From: Candidatus Uhrbacteria bacterium
Lineage (GTDB): Bacteria; Patescibacteriota; Patescibacteriia; JACQRZ01
Length of the DNA stretch: 31,457 bases
Direction of reading: 5' to 3'
NCBI GenBank assembly: GCA_016209345.1
Contig: JACQWH010000049.1
Span: 1 to 31,457 of the forward strand
Position numbers and translations under genes: made by a program. Within the stretch, counting starts at the first letter, position 1; every line of letters begins with the position of its first letter. A model generated the notes under the pieces. It made no database searches, had not been told where the DNA came from, and worked only from the letters and a program-made list of their open reading frames with translations. Positions 1-8,700 of this stretch are shown in pieces.

Positions 1-31
1 TTTGGATTTGATTAGTGAATTAGGAATTAGA

Positions 32-1312
32 TTAATTTTCAATCAAGGGGGGTGCGTCATCCGTCCGATCTTCATCTGTTGCTGATTTACGCATATCTAT
101 CTCCTCGCCTGCGTCCTGATCATCGGCGTCTTTGACGCCTTTTCGATATTCTCTGACAACACCTTCTTGATGCACTTCTATATTCCATCCGGTAAGCTGG
201 GATGCGAGTTTTACATTTTGCCCCATCTTCCCGATGGCAAGGGAAAGCTGATCTTCCCCCACCAGGACGCGCGCGATTTTCGTTTCGGGAAAAAGTTCAA
301 TGGAAGAAATTTTTGCGGGGGAAAGTGCGTTTGCGATAAATGCCTTCGGGTCGTCGTCATATTGAATGACATCGATTTTTTCACCGCCGAGCTCTGCGAT
401 AATCATCTGGATGCGGCTTCCGCGCTGCCCGATGCAGGAACCAATGGGATCGATGGTGTCTTGCGTGGTCCAAACCGCAACCTTTGAGCGATTGCCCGCA
501 TCGCGGCTCACTCCTTTTATCTCAATCGCACCGGATGCAATTTCCGGAATTTCCGAATCAAAAATTTTCTTTACCATGAGCGGCGTTGCGCGTGAGACAA
601 TAATCTCCGGCCCCCTGTTTGACTCGCCGACCGACTTCACGTATACCTTGACGCGATCGCCGGACATATACCGTTCGCGCGCAATTTGCTCATTGTGCGG
701 AAGGATTGCCGTCACTTTCCCAAGATCAATCAGTACGCGACTGTCTTCTCTGCGCTGCACCACGCCGATGACGATGGCATCTTCTTTTCCCTTAAACGTA
801 TCAAAAAGAATTGTGCGCTCCGCTTCGCGAATTTTTTGAATAATAACCTGTTTTGCGGTCTGCGCCGCCATGCGTCCGTATTCTGCCGGCGCGGAAAGTT
901 CTGTGCGAATCTCGTCACCCACCTCCGCATCCGGCCTTGTTTCCCGAATTTCAGAGACCTGAATATCGGTCTTTGGATTAAAGCGCCGTCGCTCATCTTC
1001 GCCCTCCTCCACCTCCGCGAGCTCTTCCTGTTTGCCGGACGCCTTGGCATCTTCTTTCTTTTCTTCCTCCTTCTCATCTTTCTCATCTGTTTCTTCTTCC
1101 GGAGGCAAATCATCAACCACGGTCTTTACGTCAAACACGCGTGAATCGCCGGTCTTGAGATCGAAATCAACTTTGATGTTTTGATTCTTTTCACCAAAGT
1201 CCTTACGATAGGCGGCAGCAAGCGCCGCTTCCAGCGCTTCAATGACCTGCTCCTGAGGAATCCCCCGATCATCGCAAATCTGCTTTATCGCTGATGCTAT
1301 TGGATTGTTCAT
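32..1312 (-). CDS. nusA: Transcription termination/antitermination factor NusA
   Basis: Binds RNA polymerase and nascent RNA and modulates pausing, intrinsic termination and antitermination in the cytoplasm. The 426-residue product has the NusA N-terminal domain (about 1-165), an S1 RNA-binding domain (about 176-240) and two KH domains, with GQRGSR near 295-300 and the AIGKMGQNVKLA signature at 359-370. The N-terminal domain carries an unusual acidic, Lys/Glu-rich insertion at about 68-108. An acidic tail follows KH2. The start at 1312 is chosen over upstream in-frame codons because a GAAAGGA ribosome binding site lies 4-5 bases before it and the extra N-terminal residues are not NusA-like. 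The gene follows the CAP-protein gene, with a promoter and a hairpin terminator in the gap that suggest attenuation. The identification is secure; the function of the insertion is unknown. Confidence 0.97.
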   Translation of the reverse strand: MNNPIASAIKQICDDRGIPQEQVIEALEAALAAAYRKDFGEKNQNIKVDFDLKTGDSRVFDVKTVVDDLPPEEETDEKDEKEEEKKEDAKASGKQEELAEVEEGEDERRRFNPKTDIQVSEIRETRPDAEVGDEIRTELSAPAEYGRMAAQTAKQVIIQKIREAERTILFDTFKGKEDAIVIGVVQRREDSRVLIDLGKVTAILPHNEQIARERYMSGDRVKVYVKSVGESNRGPEIIVSRATPLMVKKIFDSEIPEIASGAIEIKGVSRDAGNRSKVAVWTTQDTIDPIGSCIGQRGSRIQMIIAELGGEKIDVIQYDDDPKAFIANALSPAKISSIELFPETKIARVLVGEDQLSLAIGKMGQNVKLASQLTGWNIEVHQEGVVREYRKGVKDADDQDAGEEIDMRKSATDEDRTDDAPPLIEN

Positions 1313-1353
1313 ACGTCCTTTCAAAATTACGAATCTCCCCGACCCGTGCGAAT

Positions 1354-1379
1354 AAAAAAAGATAGTGTAGACCACTATC
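1354..1379 (-). terminator. Intrinsic terminator or attenuator in the nusA leader
   Basis: On the minus strand a stem GATAGTG/CACTATC with loop GTCTA is followed by seven T. A G-U and two A-U pairs can extend the stem to ten. It lies 42 bases before the nusA start and just after a promoter-like sequence. It may either end the upstream CAP-protein transcript or attenuate nusA. Confidence 0.75.
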
Positions 1380-1391
1380 CTTCATGACCAT

Positions 1392-1420
1392 ATACTACCG
1401 GCCCGCCGCGTCTTTGTCAA
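1392..1420 (-). promoter_or_regulatory. Candidate sigma70-type promoter for nusA
   Basis: On the minus strand TTGACA and TAGTAT are separated by 17 bases. The predicted start, near 1385, is immediately upstream of the terminator hairpin, giving a leader of about 73 bases before nusA. The -35 is perfect and the -10 matches 4 of 6. Confidence 0.5.
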
Positions 1421-1430
1421 GACCATGGGC

Positions 1431-2678
1431 CTACACCCACAAAAGGAAAGAAAAGAGGCCGATAAGAACGAGGGTCTGGGCGATGACAATGGGGAGCTGT
1501 TTTTTATATTCGATGAAGATGCACAGCGCAAGGGCAATGCCAAAAAATACGATAAATCCCCGATAGAGCCACTCTGTCAATGAAAAAAGACGCCCGGTCG
1601 GCCCTTCGACGCTTTTGGCAAATACATATTTTTTCAATGGCGGCGGACTGACTATCTTAATGCTGTTCCATTCTACGCTCTCTTGCACTGTATTCCCCGC
1701 TTCATCTACGATAAGGAGTGACGGTGAAATAATCGTATGAAAAAGCTCATCCGGTGAATCGGGTATTAAAAGCGACCCGCCATAGATGCCCGCCTCTCCC
1801 TTTTCCAACCCAATGCGGTGTGGCCCCACAGAGATCTCGGCTGAGCGTACCGGACCCGCGATGGAAGCCCTTGCCGAAATGAGCGTACCGTCGCCATCCG
1901 CTTTCCAATATACCCGCGACCCGGCTCTGTCAAACGCAATGGACTCTTGCGTTTTGGCAACACTTACGCCCGCAACATTTTCTGTGGCGTCCTTCTTTTG
2001 GGCAGTGCTTGCGGCACGCGGTGCCGTCCGGGTTGTCGGGGCACCACGTTTTTTATTTTCCGCCATGCCAGTTCGCACATCTGATTTTTTATCCTTGGGC
2101 GCTGTCGTTCGCGGTGCGCCAAAATGCATGGCAATATAGGTGGTTGGAATATCTTCATACTCGCCGCTTTTCATGCCAATACCCGCGTCAACATAGTCCT
2201 CGTCAATAAGATTTGCGTAATGAGTCGGACTTTTCTCCCACGCCCGTACTACGTCATCAGGAGTATTAAATCCCATTGCGAGATTTTCACCCGCGTATTC
2301 ATAGTCATATGCATAGCGCTGCATCAATGACGTAATGGATTTTCCGTCAGATCCCGTATGGCTGAAATACTGCTCTTTCGCCATATCATCGGCCTTTGCC
2401 TGAGAGGACTGCTCGAGCGGTGGTACCTTCCCCAATAACGGCTCTCCTTTCTCGAGTCGAAGAGCATTGACTCGATCGAAAATTTCATCTGCCTGGATTT
2501 TCAGAACATCGGGCGCCATATATGCGCTCAGCGGAACAGTCAAAACAAACGCAGCAACGACTACCTTCGTGAAAATGCCCAAGGAACCGTACAGCACTGC
2601 GCGCCTCGCATGCAAAACATGAGGATGATAGTTATTTTCTTCGTGCGGAATGAAGTAGCGTTTGAATGTTTTTGTCAT
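1431..2678 (-). CDS. Membrane-anchored CAP/SCP (YkwD-like) domain protein
   Basis: A 415-residue protein predicted to sit in the envelope. Residues about 33-55 form an N-terminal membrane segment. Residues about 60-190 are a CAP domain of the bacterial SCP/PR-1 (YkwD) type: FSHTG with His107, AGEN with Glu131 and SPTHYANL with His153 are the expected cavity residues. A Lys/Ala/Thr-rich linker (about 190-235) and a beta-rich domain (about 240-345) follow, then two C-terminal membrane segments (about 374-390 and 397-414). Bacterial CAP domains are often secreted and their biochemical role is mostly unknown; a role at the cell surface is inferred. It directly follows the giant subtilase gene, with a 20-bp perfect palindrome between them. 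No clear ribosome binding site precedes the start. Confidence 0.85.
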   Translation of the reverse strand: MTKTFKRYFIPHEENNYHPHVLHARRAVLYGSLGIFTKVVVAAFVLTVPLSAYMAPDVLKIQADEIFDRVNALRLEKGEPLLGKVPPLEQSSQAKADDMAKEQYFSHTGSDGKSITSLMQRYAYDYEYAGENLAMGFNTPDDVVRAWEKSPTHYANLIDEDYVDAGIGMKSGEYEDIPTTYIAMHFGAPRTTAPKDKKSDVRTGMAENKKRGAPTTRTAPRAASTAQKKDATENVAGVSVAKTQESIAFDRAGSRVYWKADGDGTLISARASIAGPVRSAEISVGPHRIGLEKGEAGIYGGSLLIPDSPDELFHTIISPSLLIVDEAGNTVQESVEWNSIKIVSPPPLKKYVFAKSVEGPTGRLFSLTEWLYRGFIVFFGIALALCIFIEYKKQLPIVIAQTLVLIGLFSFLLWV

Positions 2679-2695
2679 ACAAATACTGTATTCAA

Positions 2696-2715
2696 AGTAT
2701 AGAGGCCTCTATACT
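2696..2715. repeat. 20-bp perfect palindrome between the subtilase and CAP genes
   Basis: AGTATAGAGGCCTCTATACT reads identically on both strands. It covers the last bases of the subtilase stop codon and ends 18 bases before the CAP start. It contains a TATACT that could be a -10 box, but no matching -35 was seen. It could be an operator or a hairpin lacking a T-run. Confidence 0.7.
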
Positions 2716-5700
2716 ACTTCGCTGCCGCGATTTCTATTGTTTCAAGGTTTTTATTTGTCACTCCCAAACCAAATGACCGCATAGTCCTGAATGCATCGGC
2801 GGGACGGCCGAGAGAATGTCGCTGCTTGTCTTTTGGAGAAATATAGTATGCCTCGCCGCGCGACTCGACATCAAGAAGAATTTTCCCAAGCAGGCGGCCA
2901 TAATATGGCTCCGTTCTGGTAAGAAGCGTATGCTTTACTCCCAGGCCAAGCGCGCGCATAACCGCAAATGCGTCGGCGGGACGGCCAAGATAGTAGCGCT
3001 TCTTGTTGTCAGGATTCACGTACCACGCCTCCCCCTTTCCCTCGGTCTGCAAAAGAATCGAACCGGAAAGACGCGCGGCAAGCGCTGATGGTTTACTCAT
3101 CATGGTTTGCGTTCGCGAAACCTTTACGCCAAGCACCTGTCCGCGGGGCTGTGATTGCATGGGGAGTGCCTGTGTTTGCGCAAGAGGGGCAGGCGATGAT
3201 TCACTCCTTGCAAAATCATTCTCCTCTACAATAATGGCATCGGACACAACAGGCGAACCGTTCTTCTGTGAATCAAAAAACTTTACATACACTGTTTTTA
3301 CCCCCGCGCCATCCGACAATCTCCACGGAGCGTTCTGCGAAAAGGGCACGGCGGTTGCGCCGGCAAAATCAGGGGTATTGGAAATCATCATGTGCGTGAC
3401 GTCTTTCCCTGCAAAAAGCGTCACTGTTGCGCCGATGTTTTGTGTCGTGACGTCTCCGTTATTTATCACGATGCGAAATCCGCCATCGGGCCGAATGGGA
3501 CGAGTAATCTGCGGTGTCGCCACTGCGCTATGGCTCACGCCACCACCGCCACCTCCTCCACCACCACCGCCGCCACCTCCTCCTCCACCACCGCCGCCGC
3601 CGCCACTACTACTTGACGCGGTTTGCGTATAGACGACAAAGGTTGTAAAATGTTTTGTCCAAATAACCAAGCTGGTTCCCGAATCGATTTTACACTCGCT
3701 GTTTGCGGCAAGCGCATTGCCAACCGCCTGATCATCGCTTGCGCAAACGGCGTTGATCTCTGTAAGCGCAGAACCCTGTCTCATATATCCCACATTTTTC
3801 CCTATTTGGTTGGGGATGACGATTCGTATCCCTTTATCAAATGTCAACGATCCGGTAGACAAGCCCACCTCTATTGCTTTGCTCACTGTTTTCGTTTGCC
3901 CCGATGTTTCAGGAAGCGTGACGGTTGTTTCAACGGGCGCGGCTACGACACCGTTCCACGACGTATCCGCGCTCGTCACGGTAGTGGATGACGGAATGCT
4001 TACGTCTGCACCCGGAGCATCAATCGTTGTTTTTGGAATAACTCCCTTTCCGCCGGTAATAAGAGCGCCGTAGTTTATGCCCGGACTGGGGGTGTCGCTG
4101 TTCGTTGTCACCGTCACTGCCTGCGTTGACGATGAGACAATAACTTCAGGCGCATCTTTTGTCGTTGTTGCAACACCATCCTTGTCCGGAATGGTTTGCT
4201 TTGCAGACGCAACCTTTACCGATACGGCGTATGCTTGCGTTGTCCCGTCAGCGGCAGTGACAGTATAGGTGACGGGCGTCGTGAAATTTGCCGCGACACC
4301 GGAAGCGGGCGATATCGATGTACCCATGATTGTAATGCGAGGAACAAGCGCGGTCGCGCTGCTGCCAAAAGGAAGTGTGACGACAACAGTATAATTTTTT
4401 GCATCGATAATTCCTTGCGGCGCGAATGAAGAGTTGTCCACGTCTATTATGAAACTCGTTATGATTTTTGCGCCCGGGTCAGACGCAACGTTCAGCGCAT
4501 ACGTCGCGGTCGTCTTTCCGTCTTGCGCTGTGACAACCAACGTATTGCCGCTCGCCACGGGATCGGTGACAGACCCCGTATTCCATGTTTGGTGATTTTC
4601 GGCCTTAGCAAGACCTGCCAAAAATGTTGCTTTCGATGTCGCGAATGGAATGTTGGAAATAATCCCAACCCCTCCCGCAACCGCACTCACGGTATATATT
4701 TGCGACACCACCGTTGCAACGGCACTCGGCGCGACAAAAACGATTGTAACGCCATACCCTTGCGTTGTCCCGTCAGCGGCAGTGACAGTATACGTGACAG
4801 GATTCGTAAAGTTTTGCGCGATCCCCGATGCGGGTGACACCGATGCGCCGGTCATGACGATGGTTGGAACAAGGGCGGTGACGTTGGTGCCAAAGGGGAC
4901 CGTAAGCGCAATAGTATGCGCGGATTCATTGATTGTGCCGCTGACAATGAGGGCGCTCACTGAAAAATCGGTAATTGCTTTTGCGGGATTTTTTGAAGGG
5001 GTGACAGTGACGACGTACGCTTGCGTTGATCCGTCTTGCGCCGTGACGGTATATGTGACGGGATTCGTAAAGTTTTGCGCGACTCCCGATGCCGGGGAAA
5101 TCGACACGCCGGTCATGACGATGGTTGGAACAAGGGCGGTGACGTTGGTGCCAAAAGGAACGGAGACGGCAATGGTATGATTCGCTTCATTCACAACGCC
5201 GCTTCCCGAAGGTGTCGATACGCCGAATATGCTGATTGCTTTTGCCGAATTTTTCGCAGACGTGACGGTGACGACATACGCTTGCGTTGTCCCGTCAGCG
5301 GCTGTGACAGTATATGTGACGGGATTCGTAAAATCCCTCACAACACCCGATGCCGGTGATACCGTTGCGCCGGTAATGGCAATGGTGGGAATAAGGGCGG
5401 TGACGTTGGTACCAAAAGGAACGGAGACGGCAATGGTATGATTTGCTTCATTGATGACCCCTCCTGCCGCCGGATCAGAAAATCGAAATGCGGTCATTAT
5501 TTTCATTGTGGGACTGATGATACCGCTCGCGGTGACGGCCGAGTCGGCGAGCAGATATCCATTCACGTCGCTTATGCTCGTTTCAACGGCGGTGATATCG
5601 CCAAAAACATTCGCAGCAGACAGGAGTCCGGTACCGCTATCAATAGCGCTCAACGTAATCGTAAGGATGGTGCCGGTTGTATCCAGCGAAGCGGTCGTCG

Positions 5701-8700
5701 TATACGCGGCGCCGGCAGGTGGTGCGCCCGCATCAATATCGGTCGTTGCGATCCCTGCAATTGTCACGACGCCTGTTGTTGCCGCAAGCGATACGTCGCC
5801 TACCGCGCCATCCGCCAGTGTCACCGCGCTTCCTCCGGGAATAAGCCCCTGAGCAATATCAGACGGATCCATCATTTCACTAAACGTGACGATAATCGAA
5901 TCGCCGGCAGCAAGCGCATTGTCTGCCCCTGAATGTGCAAAAACAAGCGAGGATATGGTTGGGCGGGATGTGTCGAAAGGGCCTTGCGCGGAGGTAAGTG
6001 TTGGACCGTTCATTTGTGCGGACGACTGGTTCACCCAGTCCTGCGGCGTCGTACCGTCCGACCAAAGCACGTCGTTCGCGTCGTTTGCCGTGTCAGACGT
6101 GCCAAGAGAGGCAATACTGAATTGGAGCGTACCGTTTATGCTGCCGCCGGTACCATATCCGACATCGGCGCGAACCGTGTAGGTGCGCACGCCTCCATCA
6201 GAAATACTATTATTCTCAATCAATAGACATCGCCATTTTTCTTGAGAGAGTGCCGAACAAGGTGTTTGGGTATTGGTTCCGATTTCATAAAGTTTCACGT
6301 TGTTCACTGTTGCCACATTTTTTAAAACAGTGAGGTCAACTCGCGTAATCGTTGCGTTCGAGCTCATGCTGCTCGATTCTGCCTTCGCGTCAAACCGCAA
6401 GACCTCCTGCGCAGACCCGCTACTGCCTACTCCCGACGGACTACCGCTGTTTACCTGAAATGAAAGCTTGGTATTGAGAATGGTTGTCGGTTTTCCAACA
6501 ATGCCGCGGACTGCGGATGCGTTATCAAGACGATAGATGTTTTTTCCGACGGTGTAGGTGCCGGCCACGGTGCCAAACGCGGCGCGCGACACGGTAAGAC
6601 CCGCCCCCGTGTCCGCAAGAACAACCATGAGCTCTTCTGTTGCGCTATCCCAATCACCTTCATTGTCTTGATCGATAAATATGATATCACCGGGAGCAAA
6701 CAGCGTGCTGCCTGCCGTCAAAAGCACTGTTGAAGCCGCGGACAATGCGGACATGCTCGTGTTTTCACCTGAGTCGGTGTATACAGCGCTTCCGTTTGAT
6801 CGTACAATAATCCCCGAATCATTGGTCAGCCCGCTGCCATTTGCCGACAAAGAAGAGAGGGATGCCGTACCGCTTGCCTGGATATCACCGAGCATAAAAG
6901 CCGGCATAAGACCGGACAACCCAAAAGAAGAAGCATACGTCGGCTTCAGGAGAAGAAAAACAGGCGATGTTTTCTGGACAAGAATGCCTGGCTGGGTTGG
7001 AAATGTCCAGCGCACATACCCGGGCAAAGCGCCATCATCGATAAATACCGACGATGATCCCGCTTGAGTCCATGGGCCGGTCGCGGCCGGCGCCGTCCAA
7101 AGCGTGGCAGAGGAAACGGCAGCATCTTGGTTCGTCCCCGTTGTGCGGAATGTGATATCTTTCACTGCAATATCCTCGACAGATGCTTCGAGACGGAGCA
7201 AAAACGCGCCGGCGTTTTGCGTCGTGCCCACAACCGCCTGAGAAGCATTCGGAGTTCCCTGATCAAGTGAAATGGTCAACGCTGATTGTTCAAGTTTTTC
7301 CACCGTCACGACATACTGCTGTGTCGTTCCATCGCCCGCTGTCACTGTATAGGTGACAGGATTTGTAAAGTTCTGCGCGGTGAGGGAAGCGGGAGAAATT
7401 GACGCACCGGTGATCGTGATTGTCGGAGCAAGGGCAGTCACGTTCGTATTGGCGGAAACCGAAATGGTAATGGTACGGCTTGATTCATTAATGAGGCCTT
7501 GCGCGGCAGGACTCGTAAACGCAAATGCGGTAATTGCTTTTGCCGGGTTTACCGCGCGCAATGCTTTTTCGGCATTGATTCTTTTTCCAGTCGTTGTTTT
7601 TCCGGCCAGTGAAGAGAGTGGATCACCCGATGAAAGTATGATGGTTCTTACGCTCGCGGACGAAAGGCCGGGGCTCGCTCCTTTAATAAGCGCCGCAAGA
7701 CCCGCAACATGCGGCGACGCCATCGATGTCCCGCTATAAAAAGCATACTGGTCGGCAGAACCGTCTTCACCGCCGCTTGTCGTAATACTGACATCGTCAA
7801 TAAGACACCCGCCTCCGCTACTTCCCGTGTCGGTATTCCCGTTCGCTATCCATCTGAATCTGAACACGAAATTATTTTTTAAATATTCGGAAGGAATCTT
7901 CTGCGACAGCGTACCCTCCGCGCTTCCCGCCGAATCGCTATTATCATCCAAATCCCATTCATCCCATCTCATGACTTCTTCAAACACCGCGCCTCCATCG
8001 GCACTGAACTCCAAGGCCATGTAATCAGTGTATGCTATCCGATATTCGGTATCACAGCGGCTTTTAAATGTCATCTGTGCCGCGTTTATGCCGGCGAGAT
8101 TTTGAGAAAGTGCTGTCGCAGTGGTATTTGCCGTTTGCGCATACGGCGTGTTGACAACATCCCCCTGGAGCACTGTGCCCAGGATGGTACCGCTTGCAAG
8201 CTGCGTCGTTCCCCAGTTGCCGTTCTTTGTCCATCCTTGCGGTACTGCCGGCGGCGTCGCGCTCTCAAATGTTTCGCTTGAAAACGGCGTCTGAATTGAG
8301 TCGGAAATGGCGCTGTAAATGTTAGTCCCTGGCGCGCCAATATCAACCGATGTTGATCCGAAATTGGAAAAATACGCCAACCCGTCGTTCTGATCGGTTG
8401 CCGCAACGGAAATGATATTGTCCAGGTCGTAATCGGACGGATAGTGGTGATATGTCTCGTTGCTCTCTCCATCGTTTCCGGCCGCGGCAACAAAAATTCC
8501 ACCGGCTGTTCGAAACCGACTGATGGCATCGTACAGGGACTGAGAAAATCCCCCTCCGCCCCAGCTTGCATTTATAATCTTTGCGCCATTTTGCGTTGCA
8601 AAATCAATTGCGCGAATTGCGGCCGCGGAATTGATATACCGCCCTTCGCTTACTTTCAGCGCCATGATTTGTGCGCGCGGCGCAACCCCGATGATGCCCT

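Noticed and set aside
366..839. Plus-strand reading frame opposite nusA
   Set aside because: The minus-strand frame encodes an unambiguous NusA; the plus frame has no family similarity or start signals.
3003..3632. A plus-strand frame of 209 residues with a long poly-Pro stretch
   Set aside because: It is the antisense shadow of the poly-Gly tract of the giant subtilase and has no ribosome binding site or promoter.
4205..5506. Regularly repeated DNA that might suggest a CRISPR array
   Set aside because: The repeats are 261-bp in-frame protein-domain repeats without short direct repeats separated by unique spacers.
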